Shown here: positions 19,943 to 29,794 of the stretch, piece after piece
Numbering within the stretch: position 1 is the stretch's first letter
How the letters are laid out: the number at the start of each line of letters is the position of its first letter
Assembly (NCBI GenBank): GCA_050248275.1
Contig: JBFWSR010000014.1
Location: forward strand, 36,321 to 100,320
DNA: 64,000 nucleotides
Direction: 5' to 3'
DNA from: CAILZL01 sp050248275
Lineage (GTDB): Bacteria; Pseudomonadota; Gammaproteobacteria; Steroidobacterales; Steroidobacteraceae
Translations under genes and position numbers: made by a program
Notes under the pieces: generated by a model
Databases searched by the model: none
What the model was told of the DNA's origin: nothing
The model's input: only the letters and a program-made list of their open reading frames with translations

Positions 19943-21694
19943 CTAGACGTTGAACTGCATGCGATGCAGAGCCGCGTATGTACCGTTGTGCGCCAGCAGT
20001 TCGGCATGCGTGCCGACTTCTACGATACGGCCACTGTCCATGACAACGATGCGATCCGCCTTCTCGATGGTGGACAGACGATGCGCAATCACCAGCGTCG
20101 TGCGGTTCTGCATCAGCTCTTCCAGCGCCGCCTGGATGGTGCGCTCCGATTCGGTATCCAGCGCGGAGGTGGCCTCATCCAGAATCAGGATGGGCGCATT
20201 CTTGAGCAGCGCGCGGGCAATGGAAATACGTTGTTTCTGCCCTCCGGAGAGCAGCACGCCGCGTTCGCCCACCTTTGTTTCCATGCCCAGCGGCAGCTTG
20301 TTGGCGAATTCGAGCACATGCGCCGCCCGGGCGGCGCGCTCGATGTCTGCCTGATTGGCAGCGCGACCGAAGGCGATGTTGTTGCTGATGGTGTCATCGA
20401 ACAGCACCACGTCCTGACTCACCAGTGCAATCTGTTCGCGCAGGTTGTGCAGCCGGTAGTCGCGCACATCATGACCGTCCACCAGCACCGCGCCTTGCTT
20501 GAGGTCGTAGAAGCGCGGCAGCAAATTGACCATGGTCGATTTGCCGCTGCCGGATCTACCCACAAAGGCCACGGTTTCGCCCGCTTTGATGGTCAGCGAG
20601 ATGTCGTTCAAAGCCGGCGAAGTACCGGCATCGTAGGTATGCGTGACATCGCGATATTCGACTTCACCGCGCGCGCGTTCAATCTGGTATTGCCCGAGAT
20701 CCGGTTCCAGCGGTTCGTCGATCACTTCAAACAGGCTCTCGCCGGCGGCAATGCCCTGTTGAATCGGGCCGGAAATATTCACCAGATCGCGCAGCGGATT
20801 CATGATGCCGAGCAGCGCAGCAAGAAAACCGGTGAACTCGCCTACCGTAATTTCACTATTGATGGCCTGCTTGGTGGCGATCCACAACACAATCGCCAGC
20901 GCGATCGAAGCAATGCCTTGCACGACCGGATTGGCCAGACCGCGCACCCGCAGCCATTTCATGGTCGAACGGAAATTATGCTCATTCGCCAGCTCGAACT
21001 GCCGGCGTTCATAGCTCTGCGCATTGAATACCTTGATGACACGCGGCGCATCCAGCGCTTCCTTGGCGATGCCGGTGACATCGCCCACCGAGTTCTGGAT
21101 ACGCTGACTGTAGCGGCGAAAATGCCTGTTGACGATGGAAATCAGCCAGGCAATCAATGGCCCGGTAATGAACGCCACTACTGCCAGCTTGGAGTTGAAC
21201 CAGAACAGAGTTGCAATCAAACCGATGATGGTCAGCGTTTGCCGTGAAGCCACCGTGACTGCGTCCGTCACCACCGTGGCGATCTGTTCGGTATTGAAAA
21301 GCAGCTTCGCCAGCATGGCTGCCGAGGCATTGCGATCGAAGTACTTGATCGGCAGATGCAGCATGCGCTCGAACAGTTCGGTACGCAGTTGCTTGATAAT
21401 GCGCCGCCCAACCCAACCCATGAAATAGGTCTGAATAAAATCACCCAGTCCACGCACTAAAAACATCACTACCAAAGCAACCGGCACCAGCGTGAGCATG
21501 GCCGGGTCCTTTTTCAGAAAGGTGCCATCCAGAAAACTCTTGGCCAGCCAGGCAACGCCGGTGTTGGTTGCTGCAAACATCAAGGCGCCGAATGTTCCCA
21601 GGGCAAACTGCAAGCGGTACGGCCGCAAATACTTCAGCAAGCGTTTGTAGGTCGCCCAGACGCTGGTCGGATTTGGGATGGCTGGCATATTCAA
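19943..21694 (-). CDS. msbA: Lipid A export ABC transporter (ATP-binding/permease)
   Basis: 583 residues, a half-transporter with six membrane helices followed by a nucleotide-binding domain. Walker A is FVGRSGSGKSTM near residue 378, the signature is LLSGGQKQRISIARALL near 480, and Walker B is ILILDEATSALD. It flips core-lipid A across the inner membrane. Its ATG overlaps the exbD stop (ATGA), and lpxK follows at 12 bp, the usual order in this class. Confidence 0.97.
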   Translation of the reverse strand: MNMPAIPNPTSVWATYKRLLKYLRPYRLQFALGTFGALMFAATNTGVAWLAKSFLDGTFLKKDPAMLTLVPVALVVMFLVRGLGDFIQTYFMGWVGRRIIKQLRTELFERMLHLPIKYFDRNASAAMLAKLLFNTEQIATVVTDAVTVASRQTLTIIGLIATLFWFNSKLAVVAFITGPLIAWLISIVNRHFRRYSQRIQNSVGDVTGIAKEALDAPRVIKVFNAQSYERRQFELANEHNFRSTMKWLRVRGLANPVVQGIASIALAIVLWIATKQAINSEITVGEFTGFLAALLGIMNPLRDLVNISGPIQQGIAAGESLFEVIDEPLEPDLGQYQIERARGEVEYRDVTHTYDAGTSPALNDISLTIKAGETVAFVGRSGSGKSTMVNLLPRFYDLKQGAVLVDGHDVRDYRLHNLREQIALVSQDVVLFDDTISNNIAFGRAANQADIERAARAAHVLEFANKLPLGMETKVGERGVLLSGGQKQRISIARALLKNAPILILDEATSALDTESERTIQAALEELMQNRTTLVIAHRLSTIEKADRIVVMDSGRIVEVGTHAELLAHNGTYAALHRMQFNV

Positions 21695-22161
21695 GGGTTC
21701 TTTGCAGGGCTGGTGGCGGCAACGCCGCCGGACTGGTCTGCAGGCTGGTTCACAGTGGCGATGCTGATGGCCTTGAAACCCAGGCGGCCGATGACATCCA
21801 TGGCGGTCACCACCGCTTGATGCGTGGCGCGCGCATCGGCGCGGATCAGCACGGCATGATCGCGTTCATCGCCGGCAATCTTGCTGATGGCAGCCGACAG
21901 GGTATCGGCGCTGTTGTTGATCAGCGCCTGATCGTTGACGCGATAACTGCCATTGGCATTCACGCCGATTTCCAGCAGGGGTTTGGGCGCCCTGGCATCC
22001 GCCTGCGTACTGGCATCGGGCAACTGGATGTTGATGCGGCCTTCGGTGACGAAGCTGGTGGCCAGCATGAAGAAGATCAGCAACAGCAACAGCACGTCGA
22101 TAAACGACGTGACGTTGATTTCCAGATCATCATCGCGCTTGTTGCGGCTGCCGAGATTCAC
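21691..22161 (-). CDS. exbD: ExbD/TolR-type biopolymer transport protein
   Basis: 156 residues from the GTG at 22161, which gives the usual ExbD start (NLGSRNKRDDDLEINVTSFI) and lies 4 bp past the exbB stop. An ATG at 22215 would overlap exbB by 50 bp. A short cytoplasmic N-terminus and one membrane helix with the essential Asp (TSFIDVLLLLLIFFMLATSF) lead into a periplasmic domain. With ExbB it forms a proton-driven motor. Its constant place before msbA suggests a role in envelope transport rather than siderophore uptake, since no tonB is present. Confidence 0.93.
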   Translation of the reverse strand: MNLGSRNKRDDDLEINVTSFIDVLLLLLIFFMLATSFVTEGRINIQLPDASTQADARAPKPLLEIGVNANGSYRVNDQALINNSADTLSAAISKIAGDERDHAVLIRADARATHQAVVTAMDVIGRLGFKAISIATVNQPADQSGGVAATSPAKNP

Positions 22162-22165
22162 GCGG

Positions 22166-22822
22166 TTACCGCCTGCCGTTGGCCTGGCCGCCGGCTTCTC
22201 TGCCGGCCAGGTCATTGCTGCTGGCGTTCTCGACCGCCTGTACCAGCTTGATGGCTTCCTTTTCCATTTCGATCACCAGACCATCCACACGCCGCCGCAA
22301 CATGCGAAAGCAGATCAGGGAGGGAATGGCCACGGTCAGCCCTGCCGCGGTGGCCACCAGCGCTTCGGCAATACCGGACGCCAGCGTGGCCGGATTGCCG
22401 ATCCCTGAAGTGGTGATCGAATTGAAGGTGCGGATCATGCCGAACACCGTGCCCAGCAAGCCCAGCAAGGGCGCAATACCCGCAATGGTTCCCAATGCAC
22501 TCAGAAAGCGCTCCAGTTCATGCACCACATGCCGCCCGGAATCTTCAATGGCCTCACGCATGACCTCACGCGGCCGATGGCGGTTGGCGAGACCGGCCGC
22601 CAGCACCTTGCCTAGCGGCGAATTCTGCTGCAACGCCTGCACATGCTTGTCCTGCAACTGGTTGGACTCCACCCATTGCCACACCTTCTCGAACAGTTCT
22701 CTGGGCAAAACCCGATCGCGCTGCAGGGTCCACAGGCGTTCGACGATGATGGCGATCGCGATGATGGAACTGAGGATGATCGGCACCATCATGATGCCGC
22801 CGGCTTTGACTATCTCGTACAT
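22166..22822 (-). CDS. exbB: MotA/TolQ/ExbB family proton channel protein
   Basis: 218 residues with three predicted membrane helices: residues about 10-30 (GGIMMVPIILSSIIAIAIIV), about 110-135 (LGTIAGIAPLLGLLGTVFGM) and about 155-180 (ALVATAAGLTVAIPSLICF). The segment APLLGLLGTVFGMIRTFNSI is the family hallmark. It assembles with ExbD as the stator-like proton channel. It starts 108 bp after the comEC stop on the same strand. Confidence 0.95.
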   Translation of the reverse strand: MYEIVKAGGIMMVPIILSSIIAIAIIVERLWTLQRDRVLPRELFEKVWQWVESNQLQDKHVQALQQNSPLGKVLAAGLANRHRPREVMREAIEDSGRHVVHELERFLSALGTIAGIAPLLGLLGTVFGMIRTFNSITTSGIGNPATLASGIAEALVATAAGLTVAIPSLICFRMLRRRVDGLVIEMEKEAIKLVQAVENASSNDLAGREAGGQANGRR

Positions 22823-22930
22823 GCTTGATGTTCAGTCTTATCGAATCGGGTGATGCGGCGCCCCCGGCCGCGTATTGGTCGGCAATACTACAACGACGCG
22901 GCCGGTCGTCGCTCGACATCCGGCACAAAA

Positions 22931-25228
22931 CTACGAATGCTGCCAGTAACGGCGACGCTGCTGCCGATAACGACGGATTTCCACGGCTTTCCCCGGCAAC
23001 AGCGTGGCAGTCACCGCACCGGATTCGATGGTCGATATTGGCCTGGAGCCCGTGGCCTGCCAGCGCGCCACGATATCGTCTTTCGGGAAACCCCAGCGAT
23101 TACGGTAGCCCGCGCTGAATACCACCCATTGGGCCTGTACTGAGGCCACCAGTGTTTCGGTAGATGAACTGCGGCTGCCATGGTGTGCAGCCAATACCAT
23201 CGTGCTCGGCTTGATCAGACCCGAACCCACCAGTTCATATTCAATGCGCTTTTCCACATCGCCCAACAACAGCGCACTGCCGCCCGCTGCGGCAATGCGC
23301 AGCACACAGGATTGGTTGTTGTCGCCCTGCTCCGTGTGTTCCGGACCGGGATGCAGCACCTCGAATTGCACGCCATCCCATTGCCAGTGCTGGCCACGCT
23401 GACAGTTTATGTGGGGCTGCGGCAGTATCACTGAGGGTCCGGGCAATACTTGCTGCACCGGCAAGCCTGCCAGCACCGACTGCAAACCCCCCACATGATC
23501 GGCATCGCCATGACTGGCGATGACCATGTCGAGTTGCCGTATGCCCATGGCGCGTAGATACGGCAGCACCACCAGTTCGCCTGTATCGCGACCGCTCTGG
23601 AAAACCGGCCCTGCGTCATATAGCAGGACATGGTTACGCGTCTGAATGACCACTGACAGCCCCTGTCCCACATCCAGCGTGGTCATGCTGAAACCATTCT
23701 CTGGCAAGGGCGGAACCTGCCAGCACAGCGCCGGCAGGCAACACAGCAAACCGCTGACGCGCAATGGCCAGACCCATGGCAGCACCATCATCAACGTGCC
23801 CAGCACCAGCAATACCATCGCCCAGCTTGCCGCCTGCGGTGCATACCAGCTTGCCCAGGAAAAACCCGCTGCCCATTGCAAGGCCGCAAACACCTGATCC
23901 AGTCCCCATGCCACCCAGCCCAGCCAGGCGCCTGCGAAACCCGCATGCAGCGGCAACAAGGCACAGCCCGCCAATACCAGCGGCACCAGCACGGCGGTGA
24001 ACAACGGAATGGCGAGCAGATTCACCAGTGGCGACAGCAATGGCAGGCTGCCGAATGAACTCAGCAGCAAGGGCACCAGGCCCAGACTCACTACCCACTG
24101 GATATGGAGAAACTCGCGCCAGCCCGGACCATGACCCAACCGGCCATGTTGATTGAGCAGGATGACCGCCACCGCGCCGAACGATAGCCAGGCGCCCACC
24201 GCCAGCGGCGCGAACGGATCGATCAGCAACACCAGCAGCAGCGCCAGTCCGAAGCTGTGCCAGACATTGACCTCGCGCCGCAGCAGGCCTGCGCCGAAGT
24301 ACACCGCCAGCATTATCAGCGTCCGTTGCGTAGGCACGGACATGCCGGCCAGCAAGGAATAGCCCAGGGCGGCGCTCATGCCGAACAGCGCGCGCAGATC
24401 CGGCACGGTCCAGCGCCAGCGCTGCGCGGCAGGCCAATAGATCAGACGCGAACCCAGCCACGCGAATACCCAGGCCACCATGCCGATATGAAAGCCGGAA
24501 ATGGCCATCAGATGACTGGTGCCGGTGCGTGCGAACACCTGCCAGGCGGCACTGCTGATCGCCTGCTGGTCGCCCACCGCGAGACCGCGCACCACGCCTT
24601 GCATGGGGGCATGGGGAATGGCGCGGGCAATGGCTTCGGTCAATGCCGCGCGCCACTTGAGCACGTACTCGCCTGTCACCTGACCCAGTTGTCGGTTCCC
24701 GATGGACTCGCGGACATAACCCGTCGCGCCAATGCCCTCGCGAAACAATTGCGCCTCATAGTCATAACCACCGGGATTGGCGAAACCATGACGTCGCTTG
24801 AGCCGTACCTGCACCTGCCAGCGTTGTGCGGCATGCAGCGCAACCGCTGGTGAGTACCAGGTCAATTGCAGACGCGCAGGCAACGGTAGCGAGCTTGCTT
24901 CGGGCGCGAAGACAAAACGCACACCATATGATTCCGTTTCGGGAATCGAAGCAATGTAACCGGTAATGACCATATCCTGCCCTTCCAGCGCCGGCGCAAG
25001 ATCATCGTGCAGTTGCCGTTGCGCCTGCAGGGCAGTCCAGACAAGTCCCAGCAGGAATGCCACAATGGCGCACCAGCCAAATCGGCGCTGGCCGCATGGC
25101 AATCGCCATAGCAGCAGCGTCAATAACGGCGCTACATACAGGGGGACCAGCAGAGCGGCAAGGGCGAGTTCGGGCAGCCATTGCACCCAGACATCACCCA
25201 AAAGAAAAGCCAACGCAATCCAAAGCAT
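22931..25228 (-). CDS. comEC: ComEC/Rec2 DNA-uptake channel protein
   Basis: 765 residues from the ATG at 25228, the start with the best Shine-Dalgarno (AGGG 6 nt upstream); ATGs at 25255 and 25243 are alternatives. An N-terminal soluble domain between the first helices (about 40-190) is followed by the Competence membrane domain (MAISGFHIGMVAWVFAWLGS near 250) with many helices, and a C-terminal metallo-beta-lactamase-like domain with ASHGDADHVGG. It would carry single-stranded DNA across the inner membrane in natural transformation. It heads the leftward envelope operon, as in Pseudomonas and Xanthomonas. Confidence 0.95.
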   Translation of the reverse strand: MLWIALAFLLGDVWVQWLPELALAALLVPLYVAPLLTLLLWRLPCGQRRFGWCAIVAFLLGLVWTALQAQRQLHDDLAPALEGQDMVITGYIASIPETESYGVRFVFAPEASSLPLPARLQLTWYSPAVALHAAQRWQVQVRLKRRHGFANPGGYDYEAQLFREGIGATGYVRESIGNRQLGQVTGEYVLKWRAALTEAIARAIPHAPMQGVVRGLAVGDQQAISSAAWQVFARTGTSHLMAISGFHIGMVAWVFAWLGSRLIYWPAAQRWRWTVPDLRALFGMSAALGYSLLAGMSVPTQRTLIMLAVYFGAGLLRREVNVWHSFGLALLLVLLIDPFAPLAVGAWLSFGAVAVILLNQHGRLGHGPGWREFLHIQWVVSLGLVPLLLSSFGSLPLLSPLVNLLAIPLFTAVLVPLVLAGCALLPLHAGFAGAWLGWVAWGLDQVFAALQWAAGFSWASWYAPQAASWAMVLLVLGTLMMVLPWVWPLRVSGLLCCLPALCWQVPPLPENGFSMTTLDVGQGLSVVIQTRNHVLLYDAGPVFQSGRDTGELVVLPYLRAMGIRQLDMVIASHGDADHVGGLQSVLAGLPVQQVLPGPSVILPQPHINCQRGQHWQWDGVQFEVLHPGPEHTEQGDNNQSCVLRIAAAGGSALLLGDVEKRIEYELVGSGLIKPSTMVLAAHHGSRSSSTETLVASVQAQWVVFSAGYRNRWGFPKDDIVARWQATGSRPISTIESGAVTATLLPGKAVEIRRYRQQRRRYWQHS

Positions 25229-25333
25229 GTGCATCCCTGCCATATGGCCTGTCATTCAACAGCGCATCCGGCACAGAGATTACTGCAACCGATAGCGAGC
25301 CGTCATCCGCCTGTTCCGTCATGCCATTCCATC

Positions 25334-25885
25334 ATGCCACGTAGACTCTTCAAGAAACTGAGCCGCCAGCGCCACCATTTGCGTACCCGCTGGTTCATGC
25401 GGCCGTTTGAATCCGTATTTGGTGATGCCGCTTACTGGAGCCTCAATCGCCGCAATGTCACGCGTGCGGTGGCGCTGGGGTTTTTCATTGCCTTCCTGCC
25501 GCCGTTCATTCCGCATACCCTGATGGCCCTGCTGTGTGCGGTGGCGCTGCGCGTCAACATTCCGGTGACGCTCGCTGCGATTTTCATTACCAATCCAGTG
25601 ACGATGGTGCCGCTGTACTATGCCGCTTACTGGAGCGGCTGCTATGTGCTGGGATTGACGCCGTTGACAAGATTACCCAAGGCCAGCACCCATGACTGGC
25701 TGCCTGCCTTCCACGGTCCGTTCCTGGAACCTTTCGTGCTGGGCTGTATCTTGATGGGGCTGGCTGCGGCAGTGATTGGCTATGTGCTGCTGGGCGCGGC
25801 CTGGCACCTGTCACTGGTGTACAAGTTCTACAAACGCAAGCGTCTGCGGCGCATCAAGGAACAGCAGACCAATACCCCTTCTTAG
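25334..25885 (+). CDS. DUF2062 family membrane protein
   Basis: 183 residues from the ATG at 25334. A basic N-terminus (MPRRLFKKLSRQRHHLRTRW) is followed by helices at about residues 48-70 (VALGFFIAFLPPFIPHTLMA), 75-100 (VNIPVTLAAIFITNPVTMVP) and 140-165 (VLGCILMGLAAAVIGYVLLG), and a Lys/Arg-rich tail. The segment FIPHTLMA...TNPVTMVPLYYAAYW is the DUF2062 signature. Its function is unknown; in other species the domain sits near envelope or lipid genes. It is divergent from comEC, and no strong Shine-Dalgarno is seen at this start. Confidence 0.85.
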   Translation: MPRRLFKKLSRQRHHLRTRWFMRPFESVFGDAAYWSLNRRNVTRAVALGFFIAFLPPFIPHTLMALLCAVALRVNIPVTLAAIFITNPVTMVPLYYAAYWSGCYVLGLTPLTRLPKASTHDWLPAFHGPFLEPFVLGCILMGLAAAVIGYVLLGAAWHLSLVYKFYKRKRLRRIKEQQTNTPS

Positions 25886-25899
25886 GGCGCTGTCGTCCC

Positions 25900-26607
25900 C
25901 TACATCAAACGACCTTCGGTCAGCGTCAGCACTCTTTGCATGCGCGCCGCCAATTCCGGCGCATGGGTCACGATCACCAGCGCCGTACCCAGTTCGCGAT
26001 TGAGTTCCAGCATCAGTTCAAACACCTGGCGCGCATTCGCGCCATCCAGATTGCCGGTGGGTTCATCGGCCAGCACCACCATCGGTTTGGTGACCAGTGC
26101 GCGGGCAATCGCGGCGCGCTGACGCTCGCCACCCGACAGTTGTCCTGGACGATGAGAGAGCCGCGCGCCCAGACCGACACGTTCCAGCAGTTGTTGCGCT
26201 TGCTGCCTAGCCTCGGCAATCGGCATGCGCCGGATCAACAGCGGCATGGCCACGTTTTCCAATGCGCTGAACTCCGGCAGCAGATGATGAAACTGATATA
26301 CGAAACCCAGCGCGCGATTACGCAGCAGGCCGCGCGCGGCTTCGGATAACTCCGCCACCTCTTCATCGGCAATCCGCACCGTACCGGTGGTCGGCGTATC
26401 CAGTCCGCCCAGCAATTGCAGCAGCGTGGTCTTGCCGGAACCTGATGCACCCACAATGGCAATGCGCTCGCCGGACAGAATGGACAGGCTCACGTCATTC
26501 AATACCGTCAGGCTGGTGTCGCCCTCGACAAAACGCTTGCTGAGGTGTTCACAGGCCAGCACGACATGATGGTTATTGCTCACAGCCACTCCAATCGAAT
26601 TACTCAT
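25900..26607 (-). CDS. lolD: Lipoprotein-releasing system ATP-binding protein
   Basis: 235 residues from the ATG at 26607, which overlaps the lolE stop by 8 bp. Walker A is VGASGSGKTTLLQLLGGLD near residue 47, the signature is LSGGERQRAAIARALV near 150, and Walker B is VVLADEPTGNLDG. The LolD-specific stretch LGFVYQFHHLLPEFSALENV follows the Q-loop. It drives release of outer-membrane lipoproteins from the inner membrane to LolA. It is the last gene of a lolC-lolE-lolD unit. Confidence 0.96.
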   Translation of the reverse strand: MSNSIGVAVSNNHHVVLACEHLSKRFVEGDTSLTVLNDVSLSILSGERIAIVGASGSGKTTLLQLLGGLDTPTTGTVRIADEEVAELSEAARGLLRNRALGFVYQFHHLLPEFSALENVAMPLLIRRMPIAEARQQAQQLLERVGLGARLSHRPGQLSGGERQRAAIARALVTKPMVVLADEPTGNLDGANARQVFELMLELNRELGTALVIVTHAPELAARMQRVLTLTEGRLM

Positions 26608-27883
26608 GACGCAGCGCCTGAGCCGGTTCAATGCGCGCCGCACGCCAGGCCGGATATAACGTCGCCAGGCAGCACATGGCAAAGGCCACGCCGGCCACCT
26701 GCAACACATCGCGCCACTCCACCGCCGCAGGCAGATCGCTCATGAAGTACAGCCGGGCATCCATGAAACGCGTATTCAGCAGGTTTTCCAGACCATGAAT
26801 CAGGCGTTCGAGATTCCATGACAATAGCGCACCGAGCACGATGCCCGACAGCACGCCAATGGCACCGATTAGTGTGCCCTGCACGATAAACACCGCCATG
26901 ATTTGCCGCGGCGTCGCACCCAGCGTGCGCAGAATGGCGATGTCGGCGTGCTTATCCTTCACCACCATCACCAGGGTGGCGATGACATTGAATGCAGCAA
27001 CAGCCACCACCAGCAGCAGGATCAGGAACATCATGGATTTGGTCAGTGCAATGGAACGAAAGAAATTGGCATGCTTGCGCGTCCAGTCGTCCACATAGAA
27101 GCCACCACCCAATTGATGCGCAATCTGGATGGCCAGGCTCTGCGCCGCGAATACATCATCGAGTTTGAGGCGCAGACCGGTAACGGCATCGCCCATGCGA
27201 TACAGGCGCGCCGCATCCTGCAAGTGCACATAGGCATAATTGCGATCGTACTCATACATGCCCACCGCAAAGATGCCCACCACGGTGAAGCGCTTGCTGC
27301 GTGGAATGACGCCCGCCATGGTGACCGTACCCTGCGCAGTGACGGCCATGACGCGATCGCCTACTTTCACGTGCAGCGCCCTGGCCAGTTCATCGCCCAG
27401 CACAATGCCGTAATCGCCGGCACGCAGGCTGTCAAAGACGCCGGCCTGCATGTGCGTATTCAAGGTGGCGATCTGAACCTCTTCCTCCGGCAAGACGCCG
27501 CGCAACATCACACCGCTATTGGCATCGCCTGAAGCGCCCGTAGTCAGCAGCAAGGCCTGTTGTTCGATATAGGGCGCCGCGCCCACCACGCCAGCGTGTT
27601 TGATCACGCGGTCACGCACGCCCTGCCAGTCCGATAACGGCGCGCCAAAGCCACTGATGGTGGCATGTGCGGTAATGCCGAGAATGCGTTCACGCAGCTC
27701 GCGTTCGAAACCGTTCATCACCGACAGCACCACCAGCAACACGGCAACGCCCAGCGCCACGCCCGTCAATGAAATGGTGGAGATCACCGACAGGAAACGG
27801 TTGCCGTTGTTTTGTCCGGCCATGCCTTTGGAGCGCAGGTACCGCACGCCGATAAGCCACTCGAAATAGCGCTGCATGGCCAT
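26600..27883 (-). CDS. lolE: Lipoprotein-releasing ABC transporter permease (second LolC/E protein)
   Basis: 427 residues. The N-terminus FEWLIGVRYLRSKGMAGQNN and helix VLLVVLSVMNGFERELRERI are the LolC/LolE signature. After a periplasmic domain come three helices including LILLLVVAVAAFNVIATLVM and VFIVQGTLIGAIGVLSGIVL. It overlaps lolD and lies 9 bp after the upstream paralog. Which of the two corresponds to E. coli LolC and which to LolE cannot be settled by eye; order and divergence suggest a heterodimer. Confidence 0.92.
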   Translation of the reverse strand: MAMQRYFEWLIGVRYLRSKGMAGQNNGNRFLSVISTISLTGVALGVAVLLVVLSVMNGFERELRERILGITAHATISGFGAPLSDWQGVRDRVIKHAGVVGAAPYIEQQALLLTTGASGDANSGVMLRGVLPEEEVQIATLNTHMQAGVFDSLRAGDYGIVLGDELARALHVKVGDRVMAVTAQGTVTMAGVIPRSKRFTVVGIFAVGMYEYDRNYAYVHLQDAARLYRMGDAVTGLRLKLDDVFAAQSLAIQIAHQLGGGFYVDDWTRKHANFFRSIALTKSMMFLILLLVVAVAAFNVIATLVMVVKDKHADIAILRTLGATPRQIMAVFIVQGTLIGAIGVLSGIVLGALLSWNLERLIHGLENLLNTRFMDARLYFMSDLPAAVEWRDVLQVAGVAFAMCCLATLYPAWRAARIEPAQALRHE

Positions 27884-27892
27884 TACTCGTTA

Positions 27893-29140
27893 TTACTCAT
27901 AACGCAACGCTTCCGCCGGCTCGACACTGGCGCCGCGTCTGGCGGGATAAATCGTCGCCAGCGCCGTCAATACCAGGGCGATCAACGCCACCCAGAACAC
28001 TTGCAGGGCATGCACTTCCGAGGGAATCTGTGTGATGTAATAAACCGTGGGATCGAAGAAATGCACGCCGAAACTGTGTTCGATCCACGGCACGATGCGG
28101 CTGACGTTGAGCGCTAGACTCAGTCCCAGCGCCAGCCCGGCCAGAATGCCCACCCAGCCAATCAGCAAACCCTGCGTGATGAACACGGCGATCACCTGAC
28201 GCGGCGACAGACCCACGGTGCGCAGGATGGCGATGTCAGTCCGTTTTTCATTCACCACCATGACCAGCGCCGCCACGATGTTGAATGCGGCAATGGCCAC
28301 GATCAACATCAACATCACCGCCATCATGGTTTTTTCAATGCGCACGGCGCGAAAATAACCGGCGTTTTCCTGCGTCCAGTCGCTGCTCGCCAGTTGGCTG
28401 CCCAGCATCTGATTAATCTGCCGGACCTGCTCCGGCGCCGCAAAGATGTCGCTGAACTTCAGGCGCAGGCCATTGGGCGCGCCTTCAGTGCCGGCCAGCG
28501 CGGCCGCATCGGCCATGTGCAGCAACACCAGCGAGCTGTCCTGTTCCTGCGCGCCGAACTCGAAAATGCCGCCGATGATGAAGCTTTGCAGGCGCGGCCG
28601 TAATTCCGTCGTACCTGCCAGCGTTTCTGGAATCAGCACGGTGACTTCATCGCCCACCTGTGCCTGCAACTGCCAGGCCAGCCCCGCGCCCAGCAGCAGG
28701 TATTGCGCCCCTGCCTTGAGCGTATCCAGCTTGCCGGACACCATATGTGAATCGATGTCCGACACCTGCGGCTCCTGATCCGGCAACACGCCGCGTAATT
28801 TGACGCCGGTGAGCATGCCATTGCGGCCGACCATGCCCTGCAATTCGATATACGGCGCCACGCCCACCACTCCCGGCACCTGACGGACCCGTTCGGCCAG
28901 TTGTTGCCAGTGACTGAGTTGCTGTGGCGAACCGGACAGCGTTGCATGCGAAGACAGGTTCAGCAGGCGGCTGCGCAGCTCGGCCTCAAAGCCGTTCATC
29001 ACCGACAGGATCACGATCAGCGCCGCCACGCCCAGACATACCCCCAACATCGACACCCAGCTGATGAAGGAAACGAAGAAGCCACGGCGACGGGTGCGCA
29101 CATAGCGCAGACCGATATACACAGGCAGGGGATGGAACAT
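27893..29140 (-). CDS. lolC: Lipoprotein-releasing ABC transporter permease (first LolC/E protein)
   Basis: 415 residues. The start MFHPLPVYIGLRYVRTRRRG and helix FISWVSMLGVCLGVAALIVI are typical of LolC/E. The coupling segment KRTDIAILRTVGLSPRQVIA and C-terminal AALIVIL/ATIYPARRGASV pattern match the family. With the following permease and LolD it forms the inner-membrane lipoprotein extractor. Having two distinct permeases agrees with the classical LolCDE form rather than the single-permease LolF form seen in some gammaproteobacteria. It heads the operon. Confidence 0.93.
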   Translation of the reverse strand: MFHPLPVYIGLRYVRTRRRGFFVSFISWVSMLGVCLGVAALIVILSVMNGFEAELRSRLLNLSSHATLSGSPQQLSHWQQLAERVRQVPGVVGVAPYIELQGMVGRNGMLTGVKLRGVLPDQEPQVSDIDSHMVSGKLDTLKAGAQYLLLGAGLAWQLQAQVGDEVTVLIPETLAGTTELRPRLQSFIIGGIFEFGAQEQDSSLVLLHMADAAALAGTEGAPNGLRLKFSDIFAAPEQVRQINQMLGSQLASSDWTQENAGYFRAVRIEKTMMAVMLMLIVAIAAFNIVAALVMVVNEKRTDIAILRTVGLSPRQVIAVFITQGLLIGWVGILAGLALGLSLALNVSRIVPWIEHSFGVHFFDPTVYYITQIPSEVHALQVFWVALIALVLTALATIYPARRGASVEPAEALRYE

Positions 29141-29297
29141 TCACAATGCCCGTTCGCTCCACAGCGAACCGGGCCGACCTCCGCAGGGACAAGGACGGCG
29201 ATTTTAGTGATGCCGGTCATACAAATGCACGCTTATCCGTCGGACCCCCTGATGGCAGGTGCTATAGTTCGCCCGGATATTGTCAGGAGACTCCGCC

Positions 29298-29603
29298 ATG
29301 CGCCCCGCTCGTATGCACAGCCGCTCGTTTGTACTTGCCGCCGCCTGCCTGGCCACCATGGCTCCCGTTGGCAGTGCCTGGTCGGATGAAGTGTCCATGC
29401 CCGGCAAAACACCCGCTGAAGCCACCAACGCGCCGGCAGCAGTCCCAGCCCGCGGCGTCAACATGAACAAGGTGGAAGCCCAGTTCGGCGCGCCCACGCA
29501 ACGCTCCGCCGCCATCGGCAAGCCGCCCATTACCCGCTGGGACTATCCCGGCTTCAGCGTGTATTTCGAATACCAGCATGTGATCCACAGCGTGATCCGC
29601 TAA
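29298..29603 (+). CDS. Small exported protein of unknown function
   Basis: 101 residues from the ATG at 29298, with CAGGAG 9 nt upstream. A signal peptide (SRSFVLAAACLATMAPVGSA, cleavage near SAWS) precedes a Pro/Ala-rich linker and a compact conserved-looking C-terminal part: NMNKVEAQFGAPTQRSAAIG and PPITRWDYPGFSVYFEYQHV. The E-x-x-FG-x-P-x-x-R pattern resembles the start of SmpA/OmlA-type domains, but the match is partial. It has its own terminator at 29623-29658, so it is a single-gene unit before mfd. Confidence 0.8.
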   Translation: MRPARMHSRSFVLAAACLATMAPVGSAWSDEVSMPGKTPAEATNAPAAVPARGVNMNKVEAQFGAPTQRSAAIGKPPITRWDYPGFSVYFEYQHVIHSVIR

Positions 29604-29622
29604 TCTCACCCGCTTTGCGAAT

Positions 29623-29658
29623 GCAACAGGCCGGCCATGCGTCGGCCTGTTGCGTTTT
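29623..29658 (+). terminator. Intrinsic terminator after the small exported protein gene
   Basis: GCAACAGGCCG (29623-29633) and CGGCCTGTTGC (29643-29653) form a perfect 11-bp stem with a 9-nt loop, followed by GTTTTGG. It separates this gene from mfd. Confidence 0.85.
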
Positions 29659-29794
29659 GGTGGCCTTCACTTCTACAAGCCAATGGTTTCAACACCTACC
29701 GCTGCCTGCTACCCTTGCGTCCCCTTGAACCCGGCAAGTCGTTCGACTTGAGGCCGGACTATTGGCATTGGACTACTGAGTATCCCGCGCAACT